Below are positions 15,457 to 25,167 of a DNA stretch of 45,508 nt, one piece after another (position 1 is the first letter of the stretch; each line of letters starts with the position of its first letter). Below the pieces are notes generated by a model, which searched no databases, had not been told where the DNA came from, and saw only the letters and a list, made by a program, of their open reading frames with translations. The position numbers and the translations under genes are program-made. Source of the DNA: Thioalkalivibrio sp. (GTDB taxonomy: Bacteria; Pseudomonadota; Gammaproteobacteria; Ectothiorhodospirales; Ectothiorhodospiraceae); assembly GCA_007116035.1 (NCBI GenBank), contig SKJG01000157.1:1-45508 (forward strand), in the 5' to 3' direction.

Positions 15457-16492
15457 GGCGGTCGCGCGAGTGGCCGAAGATGCGCGGCCGCGTGTAATGA
15501 TCGAGCGTGGGCGCCACCATGTTCATCAGCAGCACGGCGAAAGCCACCGCGTCCGGGTAGCCGCCCCAGGTGCGGATCACGTAGGTCAACAGGCCGATCC
15601 CGGCGCCGAAGAGGATGCGTCCCTTCGGCGTGGTTGCCGCGGAGACCGGGTCGGTGGCGATGAAGAAGGCGCCGATGATCGCGGCACCGCTGAACACGTG
15701 GAAGGCCGGCGAAGCGAAGTAGTCCGGGTCCATCACCCAGAAAATACCCGCGACCGTGGCCAGCGTCAGCAGCATCGACACCGGAATGTGCCAGGTGATC
15801 ACGCGCCGGTACAGCAACCAGAGGCCGCCCAGCAGGAAGAGGTTGCCCGCCCATTCCCACTCGGTCTGCGAGAACGATCCGAACAGGGGGCTTTGGGTGA
15901 CCTCGGTCACGGTCTGTCCGCTCACGATGCTCTCGCGCATCATGTCCAGCGGTGAGGCGCGCGTGATTGCGTCCCATTCCATCCCATCGGGCAACCGCCC
16001 GGTGAGCGTGGTCTGCAAGGTCTGCAGGAAGGTCAGCGAGGCATTGGTCAGGCCCTCCGGCGAGGGCCAGAGCGAGAGTTCGCGCGGAAACGAGACCAGC
16101 ACCACGACGTAGCCGACCATGGCCGGGTTGAACGGGTTGTAGCCAAGCCCCCCGTACAGGTGCTTGGCCACCACGATCGCAAAGGCGGTACCGATCAGCA
16201 GGACCCAGACCGGCGCCAACGGGGGAATCGCCAGCGCAAAAAGCCAGCCGGCCAGGATGGCGCTGGAATCACCGAGGGTTGCCAGGACCGGTCGCCCGCG
16301 CGCCGCGACCATCAGCGCCTCGAACAGGACCGAGAACAGGATGGCCAGGCTGACGTTGACCAGCACCCCCCAACCGAAAAACCAGGTCATGGCGAGCGTG
16401 CCCGGTACCAGCGCGTACAGGACCTGGCGCATCACGCCGCCGACGCTGTGGCCGGGAATGAGGTGGGGGGAGGTGCAGGTCCGGAAGCGCAT
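15449..16492 (-). CDS. rnfD: Rnf electron transport complex subunit D
   Basis: 347-residue polytopic membrane subunit, NqrB-related. Start TSPHLIPGHSVGGVMRQVLYALVPG and the block HLYGGLGYNPFNPAMVGYVV are diagnostic. The expected flavinylation site is seen as WDAITRASPLDMMR: the usual SGAT-type sequence is altered and the acceptor position is Ser instead of Thr. The C-terminal TDPVSAATTPKGRILFGAGIG is normal. The ATG overlaps the rnfC stop by one base (TGATG). Confidence 0.95.
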   Translation of the reverse strand: MRFRTCTSPHLIPGHSVGGVMRQVLYALVPGTLAMTWFFGWGVLVNVSLAILFSVLFEALMVAARGRPVLATLGDSSAILAGWLFALAIPPLAPVWVLLIGTAFAIVVAKHLYGGLGYNPFNPAMVGYVVVLVSFPRELSLWPSPEGLTNASLTFLQTLQTTLTGRLPDGMEWDAITRASPLDMMRESIVSGQTVTEVTQSPLFGSFSQTEWEWAGNLFLLGGLWLLYRRVITWHIPVSMLLTLATVAGIFWVMDPDYFASPAFHVFSGAAIIGAFFIATDPVSAATTPKGRILFGAGIGLLTYVIRTWGGYPDAVAFAVLLMNMVAPTLDHYTRPRIFGHSRDRHG

Positions 16493-18063
16493 CAGCTGTC
16501 GGCCCGCTCGCGGTCAGCGGGGGATGCTTCCTCGTTCGACTGTGCGGCCTTCTTCGCCCGTGCGCGCTCGATGGCGCCGTCGATGGCGGTCTTCTTGTCC
16601 GGGTCGGTATCCTTCTTTGCCAGCGCCGCCTTCTTTCGCGCCAGACGCTCGGCTTTCTCCTGTTCCTCACGTTCCTGTCGCAACTGCCTGTATTCGAAGC
16701 GTTCACGGGCGATATCGGCCTTCTGACGCTCCTTCTCCCGGCCCCAGATCTCCTGCTTGGCGAAGCGGTAATACTGGACCAGCGGAATGTTGCTGGGACA
16801 GACATGGGCGCAGCAGCCGCATTCGATGCAGTCGAACAGGCCGTAGTCCTGCACCGAGTCGAAGTCCTTGCCCTTTGCGAACCAGTACAACTGCTGCGGG
16901 AGAAGGTTGGCCGGACAGACGCGGGTACATTCGCCGCAACGGATGCAGGGCATGACCGGGCCCGGCGCCTGGGTGTCCTCGACCCGGGTCGCCAGAAGAC
17001 AGTTGGTCCCCTTGATCACCGGTACCGCGTCGTCGCCAATGGCGAAACCCATCATCGGGCCTCCCATGACCAGGCGGTCGACGCCGGGCGCGTACCCGCC
17101 GGCAGCCGCGACCAGATCCGCGAAGGTGGTGCCGATCAGGGCCTGGACATTGCGCGGTTCGCGAATGCCCGGCCCGGTGACCGTGACAATGCGCGAGATC
17201 AGCGGCTGGCCGTGCAGCACCGCATCACGGATGGCTTTCAGCGTGCCCGTGTTCTGGCAGACGATCCCCAGGTCCGCGGGCAGTCCGGCACTCGGGACCT
17301 CGCGCCCCGTCAGCACCTGGATCAACTGACGTTCGCCGCCCGTGGGATAGATGCTGGGGATCGAGATGATTCGGATGAAGTCCGCTTCCTCGGCGGGCCG
17401 GGCATCGGTCAGCGCGCGCAGGGCCTCGGGCTTGTTGTCCTCGACCGCGAACAGCACCTGTTCGGCGCCGAGGATGTGCGCGACGATGCGGGCACCCTCC
17501 AGGATCGCCTCGGGGTAGGTGCGCATCAGGATGTCGTCGCAACTGATGTAGGGCTCGCACTCGGCGCCGTTCACCACCAGCGTGTGGATGCGCTTTCCGG
17601 CGCGCGGATTGAGCTTGGCTGCCGTTGGGAACGCCGCACCGCCCATGCCGACGATCCCCGCGGCGCGTACCCGTTCACGCAGGCTCCGCGCGTCCCGCTC
17701 CCGCCAGTCGGGCCAGGCCGGCAAGCGGGTGTCGCCCCATTGGTCGTGGGCATCGGATTCGATGACGATGCAGGGCGCGCTGAGGCAGGAGGGGTGGGGT
17801 ATCGGGTGATCGACGATGTCCTTGATCCGGCCCGAGGTGGGCGCGTGCACATGCGCGCAGATATAGTCCTTGGCCTGGCTGATCCGCTGCCCCTTGAGTA
17901 CGCGGTCTCCCGGCTGGACCAGAGGTTCCGTCGGGGCGCCGATGTGCTGCGAAAGCGGCACGTAGAGGTACTTCGGCACGCCCATGGTGAGCAGCGGATG
18001 GACCGTGCTTTCGGCCTTGTGGTCTGGCAGCTTCAGGCCGCCGTGGAAGCGATGCAGTTGCAT
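16492..18063 (-). CDS. rnfC: Rnf electron transport complex subunit C
   Basis: 523-residue peripheral subunit that carries the NADH/FMN site and two [4Fe-4S] clusters. FMN/NADH region includes GMGGAAFPTAAKL and NGAECEPYISCDD. Ferredoxin motifs are CIRCGECTRVCPANLLP and CIECGCCAHVCPSNIP. The C-terminal tail is a charged coiled-coil (EREEQEKAERLARKKAALAK), much shorter than the Ala/Lys repeat tail of E. coli RsxC (740 residues). It follows rnfB by 27 bases. Confidence 0.96.
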   Translation of the reverse strand: MQLHRFHGGLKLPDHKAESTVHPLLTMGVPKYLYVPLSQHIGAPTEPLVQPGDRVLKGQRISQAKDYICAHVHAPTSGRIKDIVDHPIPHPSCLSAPCIVIESDAHDQWGDTRLPAWPDWRERDARSLRERVRAAGIVGMGGAAFPTAAKLNPRAGKRIHTLVVNGAECEPYISCDDILMRTYPEAILEGARIVAHILGAEQVLFAVEDNKPEALRALTDARPAEEADFIRIISIPSIYPTGGERQLIQVLTGREVPSAGLPADLGIVCQNTGTLKAIRDAVLHGQPLISRIVTVTGPGIREPRNVQALIGTTFADLVAAAGGYAPGVDRLVMGGPMMGFAIGDDAVPVIKGTNCLLATRVEDTQAPGPVMPCIRCGECTRVCPANLLPQQLYWFAKGKDFDSVQDYGLFDCIECGCCAHVCPSNIPLVQYYRFAKQEIWGREKERQKADIARERFEYRQLRQEREEQEKAERLARKKAALAKKDTDPDKKTAIDGAIERARAKKAAQSNEEASPADRERADS

Positions 18064-18090
18064 GAGCGAATTCTATGGGAATCCCGGCCC

Positions 18091-18678
18091 TCAGGCGGAT
18101 TCCCGGCGTTTCCCGATGACATGGCGCCCGTCCCGGCGCGGTCGCTCGATGGGCGAGGGTTCCGGCTGCGACCAGCGCCAGTCGGTGATGTCCTGCTGCA
18201 GGGGAACCATGACGATGCAGTCGACCGGGCAGGGTTCTAGGCACAGTTCGCAGCCGGTGCACTCCTCCTCGATCACCGTGTGCATCTGCTTGGCGGCCCC
18301 GACGATGGCATCCACGGGGCAGGCCTGAATGCACAGGGTGCAGCCGATGCAGGTCTGCTCGTCGATCACCGCGACCGCCTTTTCCCGTGTCTCGGCCTCG
18401 AGCGGCTTCGGGTCGCGGCCGAGCAGGTCCGCCAGCGCCAGTACCGTCGGCTCGCCACCCGGGGGGCAGCGGTTGATGTCGGCGTCGCCAGCCGCAATCG
18501 CCTCGGCATAGGGCCGGCAACCCGGATAACTGCACTGGCCGCACTGCGTCTGCGGCAGCAGGGAATCGATCTGGTCGACGATCGGGTCGCCCTCGACCCG
18601 GAAGCGCTGCGCTGAGTAGCCCAGGATCAACCCGAAGGCGAGGGCAAGTCCGGCGATGGCAAGGATGGCATGGAGCAT
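18091..18678 (-). CDS. rnfB: Rnf electron transport complex subunit B
   Basis: 195-residue iron-sulfur subunit. One N-terminal membrane helix ([18 protein letters not shown]), then the four-cysteine cluster domain ([20 protein letters not shown] with the following NRCPPGG), and two ferredoxin motifs, [16 protein letters not shown] and [16 protein letters not shown]. It relays electrons between RnfC and the membrane subunits. It starts two bases after the rnfA stop. Length matches E. coli RsxB (192). Confidence 0.96.
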   Translation of the reverse strand: MLHAILAIAGLALAFGLILGYSAQRFRVEGDPIVDQIDSLLPQTQCGQCSYPGCRPYAEAIAAGDADINRCPPGGEPTVLALADLLGRDPKPLEAETREKAVAVIDEQTCIGCTLCIQACPVDAIVGAAKQMHTVIEEECTGCELCLEPCPVDCIVMVPLQQDITDWRWSQPEPSPIERPRRDGRHVIGKRRESA

Positions 18679-18680
18679 GA

Positions 18681-19259
18681 TTAGAGGCGCACCAGGCCGG
18701 AGAAACCCATGAAGGCCAGGGACATCAGTCCGGCCGTGACCATCGCGATCGCGCTGCCGCGGAAGGGCACCGGTACGTCCGCGGCGGCGATGCGCTCACG
18801 GATCGCCGAGAACAGGATCAGCACGATCGAGAAACCGACTGCGGCGCCGAAGCCGTACAGGGCGGATTCGACGAAGCCGTGGGCTTCCTGCACGTTCAGC
18901 AGTGCCACCCCGAGCACGGCGCAGTTGGTGGTGATCAGCGGCAGGAAGATCCCCAGCACGTTGTACAGCAGGGGACTGGTCTTGTGCACCACCATCTCGG
19001 TGAACTGCACCACCGCGGCAATGACCAGGATGAAGGCGATGGTGCGCAGGTATTCGAGGCCGAGCGGGGTCAGCAGATACTCGTTGATCAGGTAACTGCT
19101 GACCGCGGACAGGGTCAGCACGAAGGTCGTCGCCAGGCCCATGCCGGTGGCGGTTTCGACCTTGCGCGACACGCCCATGAAGGGACACAGGCCGAGGAAC
19201 TTCACCAAAACGAAGTTGTTGACCAGAATCGTGCTGATGAGGATCAGGGCGTATTCCAC
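18681..19259 (-). CDS. rnfA: Rnf electron transport complex subunit A
   Basis: 192-residue membrane protein with about six helices, first gene of the operon. Start [20 protein letters not shown] followed by [19 protein letters not shown] is diagnostic for RnfA/NqrE, as is [15 protein letters not shown] in the middle. Paralogous to RnfE with opposite membrane topology; together they form the ion-conducting core. The full order rnfABCDGE is kept with overlaps or short gaps throughout. Confidence 0.97.
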   Translation of the reverse strand: MEYALILISTILVNNFVLVKFLGLCPFMGVSRKVETATGMGLATTFVLTLSAVSSYLINEYLLTPLGLEYLRTIAFILVIAAVVQFTEMVVHKTSPLLYNVLGIFLPLITTNCAVLGVALLNVQEAHGFVESALYGFGAAVGFSIVLILFSAIRERIAAADVPVPFRGSAIAMVTAGLMSLAFMGFSGLVRL

Positions 19260-19333
19260 GGCAATCCCGGGCGCTGCAATGAACCAGAGTATCGGACAGC
19301 GGGAGGGATCCGCTCAACCGCGTCGGCGCAAGC

Positions 19334-19375
19334 GCCTGGCTGTGCTCCGTAGGCACCCAACCTCCCGCGTGCCCC
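19334..19375 (+). repeat. second copy of the rnf-flanking repeat arm
   Basis: CTGGCTGTGCTCCGTAGGC followed by ACCCAACCTCCCGCGTGCCC matches the right arm of the element at 13966-14007 with a few changes and in the same orientation. It lies upstream of rnfA, so the rnf operon is bracketed by related sequence. The remaining gap to mtnC (19376-19492) shows nothing I can name. Confidence 0.65.
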
Positions 19376-19492
19376 ACCGGCTCCAACATAGCACCACGAC
19401 GGCAGGGGTGCGCCCGTCTCCACAGGCTCCGCATGGACACGGACACGGACGCAGGCGAGGCTGGGTCGCTCAGGCCCGGAGCGGGGTGGTCA

Positions 19493-20185
19493 TCACCCCT
19501 GGTTGATCGTCTCGGGCCGCAAGGCCGCAAAGTCGGGGAAGCTGCGATGGTGGCCGAATGGCCCGTCGACCCCTTCACGGAGCACGGCCGCGGTGTGCAT
19601 GCGCGTCAGCGCCGCCGCATCCAGCTCTTCCGGGCGATCCGAGAGGAACAGGATCTGCTCCGGCGGCTGCCCGATCTCCGCCGCGATCCGGCGGTAGCTG
19701 TCGGCGTCGCGCTTGCCGCCGATGCGGGTATCGAAATAACCGTTGAACAGCGGATTCAGGTCGCCTGCGCCGGTATGGCCGAAGAGCAGCTTCTGGGCAT
19801 GCACGGACCCCGAGGAGAAGACATACAGATCGAGACCCGCGTCCTTCCAGCGACGCAGGCTCTCGGGTACGTCGGGATACACGTGTCCGAGGAAGTCGCC
19901 CTTTTCGTAGCCGTTTTCCCAGATCAGCCCCTGCAGGGCCTTCAGCGGGGTGATCTTCTGGTCGGCGTCCATCCAGGCCCGCATGCGCTCGACCAGCGCC
20001 GCGTCGTCCAGGTCACCGCCCGCGTAGGCGCGCGCATCGGCGAGCAGGCGGGAGACCTGCGGCTCGTTGCGATGTTCCCGCACGAAGTCCGCGAGATGGG
20101 CCGCGGCATAGGGAAAGAGAATGTCATGGACGAACGACAGGCTGCTGGTGGTGCCCTCGATATCCAGCAGGACGGCCCTGATCAT
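19493..20185 (-). CDS. mtnC: enolase-phosphatase E1 (methionine salvage)
   Basis: 230-residue HAD-superfamily enzyme that enolises and dephosphorylates 2,3-diketo-5-methylthiopentyl-1-phosphate to the acireductone. Motif I is LLDIEGTTSSLSFVHDILFP, typical of E1. FSSGSVHAQKLLFGHT and LFLSDRPEELDAA are the later HAD motifs. Third gene of mtnB-mtnD-mtnC; its ATG overlaps the mtnD stop by four bases. Confidence 0.96.
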   Translation of the reverse strand: MIRAVLLDIEGTTSSLSFVHDILFPYAAAHLADFVREHRNEPQVSRLLADARAYAGGDLDDAALVERMRAWMDADQKITPLKALQGLIWENGYEKGDFLGHVYPDVPESLRRWKDAGLDLYVFSSGSVHAQKLLFGHTGAGDLNPLFNGYFDTRIGGKRDADSYRRIAAEIGQPPEQILFLSDRPEELDAAALTRMHTAAVLREGVDGPFGHHRSFPDFAALRPETINQG

Positions 20186-20742
20186 TGCGCCGCTCCGACC
20201 AGTTCGTCCAGCATCGGAAAGCGGCGGGCGATACCTTCACCGGTGAATTGGGCGACCCAGCCCTCGGTATTGGTGAAGAGACGGATCGCGGTGAAATGCG
20301 GCGCCGGACCCATGTCGAACCAGTGCCGGGTACCGGCAGGGACCGAGATCAGATCACCCGCCTCGGCGTGTACGCCCAGCACCTCGCCGCCGATGTGCAG
20401 GCAAAAGAGCCCGCTGCCCTCGACGAAGAAGCGGACCTCGTCCTCGCTGTGAGTGTGCTCGTCGAGGAATTTCTCCCGGAATTCCGCTCGCTGCGGGTGC
20501 TCCGGTGTCAGGCGCACCACGTCCGCGGTGGTGAACCCGCGTTCGCGCTTCAGGCGCTCGACGTCATCGGCATAGGCCGCGAGGATGGCCTCCTGGTCGG
20601 CGCCCGGTGGCAGGTCGCGGCTGGCGTCCCAGCGTTCGAAGCCGATGCCGGCGTCGGCCAGGATCCGGGTGATTTCGGCAGTGTCGTCGATGCGCGTGCC
20701 CTGGCCGGGCGCGGAGTCCGGGTAGACGTAGAGGGTGGTCAT
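20182..20742 (-). CDS. mtnD: acireductone dioxygenase (methionine salvage)
   Basis: 186-residue cupin enzyme that cleaves the acireductone with oxygen. The metal ligands are in DEHTHSEDEVRFFVEG (HxHxxxxE) and GTRHWFDMG. With iron it yields the methionine precursor 4-methylthio-2-oxobutanoate, with nickel an off-pathway product; the sequence does not tell which metal is used. I placed the start at MTTLYVYPD (20742), which gives an ATGA overlap with the mtnB stop; the ATG ten codons upstream lies inside mtnB and is less likely. Confidence 0.96.
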   Translation of the reverse strand: MTTLYVYPDSAPGQGTRIDDTAEITRILADAGIGFERWDASRDLPPGADQEAILAAYADDVERLKRERGFTTADVVRLTPEHPQRAEFREKFLDEHTHSEDEVRFFVEGSGLFCLHIGGEVLGVHAEAGDLISVPAGTRHWFDMGPAPHFTAIRLFTNTEGWVAQFTGEGIARRFPMLDELVGAAQ

Positions 20743-21362
20743 GGGTTCAGCCTCCGGGAAAGAATCTCGCATTCGAACAGGAACTCGAAGGCCTCGACGT
20801 GTTGCACCGCAGCCTCCACCGAGCGCCCCCAGGTGTACAGACCATGACTGCCGATCAGGTATCCGGACAGCTTGGGGTCGCGGTTCATGTAGTGATCCAC
20901 CTGCGCGGCCAGTTGCGGGATGTCCTGGGTGTTCGCGAAGACGGGCACGGGCAACGAGGTCTCGTGGGTGGTGATCGCCGGAAAGGCTTTCAGCACCTCG
21001 TAGTCGTCCAGCGTCAGGCCCTGGGGGAACAGCCGCGACAGCACCGTCGCGTTCACCGAATGGGTGTGCAGCACGGCGCCGATGTCGGGGTCGCGTCGGT
21101 ACATCACGATGTGCAGGAAGGTCTCCGCCGAGGGTTTCTTGCCGGGCGACAGGATGTTGCCGTCGAGGTCCACGACCATGAACCCGTTGTCGTCCAGGTG
21201 GCCCTTGTGGCGCCCGGAGACGGTGATCACGATCTGCTCGTCGTTCAGACGTGCGGAGAAGTTGCCCGCGGTCGCGGGTACCCAGCCGCGCTGGGCGAAC
21301 AGGCGTCCCGCGTCGGCGAGCAACCGGACCTGCGCCTTGAATTCCAGGGTCTCTTCAATCAT
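20739..21362 (-). CDS. mtnB: methylthioribulose-1-phosphate dehydratase
   Basis: 207-residue class II aldolase-fold enzyme, zinc dependent. Visible are TAGNFSARL (phosphate loop), KPSAETFLHIVMYR, the zinc pair in VLHTHSVNATVL and GSHGLYTWGRSVEAAVQHVE with a further His. It makes the diketone substrate of MtnC. First gene of the mtnBDC operon. MtnA and MtnP, needed earlier in the pathway, are not in this window. Confidence 0.96.
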   Translation of the reverse strand: MIEETLEFKAQVRLLADAGRLFAQRGWVPATAGNFSARLNDEQIVITVSGRHKGHLDDNGFMVVDLDGNILSPGKKPSAETFLHIVMYRRDPDIGAVLHTHSVNATVLSRLFPQGLTLDDYEVLKAFPAITTHETSLPVPVFANTQDIPQLAAQVDHYMNRDPKLSGYLIGSHGLYTWGRSVEAAVQHVEAFEFLFECEILSRRLNP

Positions 21363-21466
21363 TCCAATGCCGCGAAAAGTGGCGAAGCTTACGCCAGCCT
21401 GCAGCGTAAGGAAACTCCGGCTGCCCCCGCGATTCGCGTAAGCCCGGCCGAAGGCCTGTGGAGTCC

Positions 21467-21530
21467 GGGAGCTTGCTCCCGCTTTGGAGCGTTCGGGCTG
21501 GGCCGGGCAAAAGCGGCGGCAAGCCGCCGC
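21467..21530. repeat. two short palindromes in the metG-mtnB gap
   Basis: GGGAGCTTGCTCCC (21467-21480) and GCGGCGGCAAGCCGCCGC (21513-21530) are perfect hairpins within the 218-base gap between mtnB and metG. Both are of the common REP-like kind found between gammaproteobacterial genes. Neither is followed by a T-run, so I do not call them terminators. Confidence 0.6.
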
Positions 21531-21580
21531 ACTCCCGAGGTTTGGCGACGTCCCTTTGTGCCCTGCGGAGGCTGAGGACG

Positions 21581-23713
21581 CTACTTGACCCGCATGCCGG
21601 GAACGGCGCCTTCGTCCGGGGCGAGCAGGAAGATGTCCTTCCCGCCCGGGCCGGCGGCCAGGACCATCCCCTCGGAGACGCCGAAGCGCATCTTGCGTGG
21701 AGCCAGGTTCGCAACCATGACCGTGAGCCGGCCGGCAAGGTCTTCCGGCGCGTAGGCGGAGCGGATGCCGGCGAAGACCTGACGCGGTTCGCCACCGAGA
21801 TCCAGGGTGAGCCGCAGCAGCTTGTCCGCACCCTCGACGTACTCGGCGGCAGCGATGCGGGCCACGCGCAGATCGAGCCGGGCGAAGGTCTCGTAGTCGA
21901 TGGTGTCGGCGATCGGGTCCATCACCGGTTGGCGTGCTCCGGCGGACGTGCCGGACGCGGCTGCATCGGCCTGTGACCCGGATCCACGCGCTGCGCTCGC
22001 CGCCGTATCCGCAGGAGTGGCTGCTGTCGCTGCGGTACCGGCGGGGCCTGCATCCGTCGGCGCCAGACTCTCCCGGGAGGCCTCCAGGAGGGCTGCCACC
22101 GCAGCCGGTTCGATCCGGGTCATCAGCGCCTCGTAGGGTCGGATGGTGCCGCCGATCAGCGGTTCTTCCCGGGCCACCCAGGCGAGGTCCTCGCGGCTCA
22201 GGAAGCGGCCTGCCTGCGCGGCGAGGCGGGGCAGCACCGGAGCGAGGTAGATGATCAGGATGCGGAACAGGTCCAGCCCCTGGGTGCAGATGGCCTGGAC
22301 CTCCTCGGCGCGCTCCGGATCCTTCGCCAGCACCCAGGGCCTGGCCTCGTCGATGTACTGGTTGGCCTGGTCGGCCAACGCCATGATCTGCCGCATGGCC
22401 TGACTGTACTCACGGCCCTCGTAGGAGCGGGCGATCGTCTCGCCGGCGACGACGAACTGCTGATGGAGCTCGGGGCGCGGCAGCCGGGGGGACAGCGTGC
22501 CGTCGAAGCCCTTGGTCAGGAAACCGGCGCAGCGGCTGGCGATGTTGACCACCTTTCCGACCAGATCGGAGTTCACGCGCTGGACGAAGTCGTCCAGGCT
22601 GAGGTCGATGTCGTCCACGCCCGCGCCCAGCTTCGCCGCGAAGTAGTAGCGCAGGGCCTCGGGATTCAGGTGGTCGAGGAAGTCGCGGGCGCGGATGAAG
22701 GTGCCGCGGGACTTCGACATCTTCTGGCCGTTTACCGTGAGGAAGCCGTGGCAGAACACCGCGGTCGGGGTGCGGAAGCCGGCGCCGTGCAGCATCGCCG
22801 GCCAGAACAGCGTGTGAAAGTAGGCGATGTCCTTGCCGATAAAATGGTACATCTCGGTCTCGGAGCCCGCGCCCCACCAGGCGTCGAAGTCCAGCCCTTC
22901 CTTCTCCGCATACGCCTTGAAGCTGGCCATGTAGCCGACCGGCGCGTCCAGCCACACGTAGAAGAACTTGCCCGGTGCGTCCGGAATCTCGAAGCCGAAG
23001 TAGGGCGCGTCGCGGGAGATGTCCCAATCCGCCAGGCCCGCCTCGAACCACTCGTTCAGCTTGTTGCGGATCGCGCTCTGCAGCCGCCCTGAACCCGTCC
23101 AATCGCGCAGGAAGGTCTCGAAGTCCGCGAGCTGGAAGAAATAGTGCTCGGAGTCGCGGGCCACCGGGCGCGCTCCGCTGATGGCCGAGATCGCGTCCTG
23201 CAGGTCCATCGGGCTGTAGGTGGCGCCGCAGGCCTCGCAGGAATCGCCGTACTGGTCGGTTGCCCCGCATTTGGGGCAGGTGCCCTTGATGAAGCGGTCG
23301 GGCAGGAACAGGCCTGCCTCCGGGTCATAGGCCTGCTGGATGGTGCGCACCGCGATGTGGCCGCCCGCCTTCAGCGCCTTATAGATAAAGGTGGCGCAAT
23401 AGCGGTTCTCTTCCGAGTGCGTGCTGTGATAGTGATCGAAGCCGACCAGGAATTCGGCGAAATCCGCCTCGTGCTCGGTGCGCACCCGCGCAATCAACGC
23501 CTCCGGCTCGATGCCCTCGGCTCGTGCCTTGAGCATGATCGGGGTCCCGTGGGCGTCGTCCGCACAGACATAGATCGCCTCGTGACCCCGCGCGCGCTGG
23601 AAGCGTGCCCAGATGTCCGTCTGGATGTATTCGACCAGGTGTCCCAGGTGGATCGGTCCGTTGGCATACGGCAGGGCGCTGGTGATGAGGATCTTGCGGC
23701 GGGATTCGGTCAT
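21581..23713 (-). CDS. metG: methionyl-tRNA synthetase
   Basis: 710-residue class I aminoacyl-tRNA synthetase. The HIGH motif appears as [15 protein letters not shown] near the N-terminus, the zinc knuckle as [19 protein letters not shown] (about residues 145-165), and KMSKS as [12 protein letters not shown]. After the anticodon domain comes an Ala/Thr-rich linker ([17 protein letters not shown]) and a C-terminal tRNA-binding domain ([11 protein letters not shown] to GGKDIFLL) as in long bacterial MetG. Slightly longer than E. coli (677) because of the linker. Divergent from mrp, a conserved arrangement in gammaproteobacteria. Confidence 0.98.
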   Translation of the reverse strand: MTESRRKILITSALPYANGPIHLGHLVEYIQTDIWARFQRARGHEAIYVCADDAHGTPIMLKARAEGIEPEALIARVRTEHEADFAEFLVGFDHYHSTHSEENRYCATFIYKALKAGGHIAVRTIQQAYDPEAGLFLPDRFIKGTCPKCGATDQYGDSCEACGATYSPMDLQDAISAISGARPVARDSEHYFFQLADFETFLRDWTGSGRLQSAIRNKLNEWFEAGLADWDISRDAPYFGFEIPDAPGKFFYVWLDAPVGYMASFKAYAEKEGLDFDAWWGAGSETEMYHFIGKDIAYFHTLFWPAMLHGAGFRTPTAVFCHGFLTVNGQKMSKSRGTFIRARDFLDHLNPEALRYYFAAKLGAGVDDIDLSLDDFVQRVNSDLVGKVVNIASRCAGFLTKGFDGTLSPRLPRPELHQQFVVAGETIARSYEGREYSQAMRQIMALADQANQYIDEARPWVLAKDPERAEEVQAICTQGLDLFRILIIYLAPVLPRLAAQAGRFLSREDLAWVAREEPLIGGTIRPYEALMTRIEPAAVAALLEASRESLAPTDAGPAGTAATAATPADTAASAARGSGSQADAAASGTSAGARQPVMDPIADTIDYETFARLDLRVARIAAAEYVEGADKLLRLTLDLGGEPRQVFAGIRSAYAPEDLAGRLTVMVANLAPRKMRFGVSEGMVLAAGPGGKDIFLLAPDEGAVPGMRVK

Positions 23714-23853
23714 CGCGGGCAGGCGGTCTCGGTCGGCGTGGGACGGGCAGCGGCTAACCCATCATTCTCGGGGCTGGGGGCTGGCTTGTCGAGGCGTGCA
23801 GCAGGGCCTCGTTCCTGATCTGTGGGTTCGGCAGGCCTGCGGCTGGCGACGAA

Positions 23854-23945
23854 GCCGGGCGCCCGCTGGTGGGACGCCGTGAATACGTCCCTGTAGGCTT
23901 GACGGCAGTATCCCTGCTGCCGACACCCACCAGCGGGCACCCGGC
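23854..23945. repeat. 92-bp inverted repeat element in the metG-mrp gap
   Basis: The 20-base arms GCCGGGCGCCCGCTGGTGGG (23854-23873) and its inverted copy at 23926-23945 differ at one position. The loop holds GTGAATACGTCCCTGTAGGC followed by TTGACGGC and a small GCAGTATCCCTGCTGC hairpin. That loop wording (GTGAATAC.TCC.TGTAGGCTTGACGGC) recurs widely between genes of gammaproteobacteria. The rest of the 359-base gap contains no gene I can support. Confidence 0.7.
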
Positions 23946-24072
23946 TCCGCCGCTTCGGAATCATCGACATCCCCTGCTACCGTATTGTGCCGCACGCCGT
24001 GGGTGATTTGGCGGGGCGGTTGCCGATCGTTACTATGCGCGGTCTAGGCAAATCACAGGGAATCAGTCAACC

Positions 24073-25164
24073 ATGTCCGAGTTATCGCGTCTGCAGATCG
24101 AAACCGCCCTGAAAACGGTTCAGGACAAGTACCTGGAGAAGGACCTGATGGCGGCGGGCGCCGTGAAGGACATCGGCATCGACGGCACGCGGGCCACAGT
24201 CGCGATCGAACTGGGATACTCGGCTTCGGGCTATTTCGACGAACTGCGCGAGAATGTGGAGAAGGCGCTCGCGACCGTGCTTGGCCTCGATCACGCCGAT
24301 GTCACGATATCCAGCCGGGTGGTCTCGCATGCGGTGCAGAAGAGTCTGAAACCGATGCCCGGCATCAAGAACATCATCGCCGTGGCTTCGGGCAAGGGCG
24401 GGGTCGGCAAGTCGACCACCGCGGTCAACCTGGCGCTGGCCCTGGCTGCAGAGGGCGGCAAGGTCGGGATTCTGGACGCCGATATCTACGGCCCCAGCCA
24501 GCCGCGGATGCTCGGGATCACCGACAAGCCGGAGTCCAAGGACGGCAAGAGCATGGAGCCGCTGCGGAAATACGGCCTGCAGGCGATGTCGATCGGTTTC
24601 CTGATCGAGGAAGACACCCCGATGATCTGGCGCGGACCGATGGTGACCCAGGCGCTGGAGCAGTTGCTGCGCGATACCAACTGGGAGGATCTGGATTATC
24701 TCGTGGTCGACCTGCCGCCGGGCACCGGCGACATCCAGCTCACCCTGTCCCAGAAGATCCCGGTCAGCGGGGCGGTGATCGTGACGACGCCCCAGGACAT
24801 CGCCCTGCTGGATGCGCGCAAGGGCCTGAAGATGTTCGAAAAGGTGGACGTGCCTGTGCTGGGCATCGTGGAAAACATGAGCATCCACATCTGCTCCAAG
24901 TGCGGGCACGAAGAGTACATTTTCGGTCAGGGCGGTGGCGAGAAGATGGCGACCGACTACGACGTCGACCTGCTCGGCGCGCTGCCGCTGGACATCAGCA
25001 TCCGCGAGCAGGCCGATGGCGGCGAGCCGACGGTGGTGCGCTCGCCGGACAGCCGCATCGCGGAGATCTACCGCGAGATTGCCCGCCGTACCGGCGCCAA
25101 GCTGGCCGAGACGAGCAAGGATTACAGCGGCAAGTTCCCGAGCATCGTGATCAAGAATACCTGA
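24073..25164 (+). CDS. apbC: iron-sulfur cluster carrier Mrp/ApbC
   Basis: 363-residue P-loop ATPase that binds and transfers [4Fe-4S] clusters. The N-terminal MIP18-type domain (about 1-90) is followed by the deviant Walker A ASGKGGVGKSTTAVNLALAL, DADIYGPSQPRMLG, and DLPPGTGDIQLTLSQ. The cluster-binding CxxC is in HICSKCGHEEYIFG. Length equals typical Mrp (about 363-369). It is followed three bases later by dcd. It should not be confused with the Mrp antiporter genes at 29001-34778, which share only the name. Confidence 0.96.
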   Translation: MSELSRLQIETALKTVQDKYLEKDLMAAGAVKDIGIDGTRATVAIELGYSASGYFDELRENVEKALATVLGLDHADVTISSRVVSHAVQKSLKPMPGIKNIIAVASGKGGVGKSTTAVNLALALAAEGGKVGILDADIYGPSQPRMLGITDKPESKDGKSMEPLRKYGLQAMSIGFLIEEDTPMIWRGPMVTQALEQLLRDTNWEDLDYLVVDLPPGTGDIQLTLSQKIPVSGAVIVTTPQDIALLDARKGLKMFEKVDVPVLGIVENMSIHICSKCGHEEYIFGQGGGEKMATDYDVDLLGALPLDISIREQADGGEPTVVRSPDSRIAEIYREIARRTGAKLAETSKDYSGKFPSIVIKNT

Positions 25165-25167
25165 CCG

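Noticed and set aside
24073-25164. Mrp here as part of the Mrp antiporter
   Set aside because: The P-loop and CxxC motifs show an iron-sulfur carrier ATPase (ApbC); only the name is shared.
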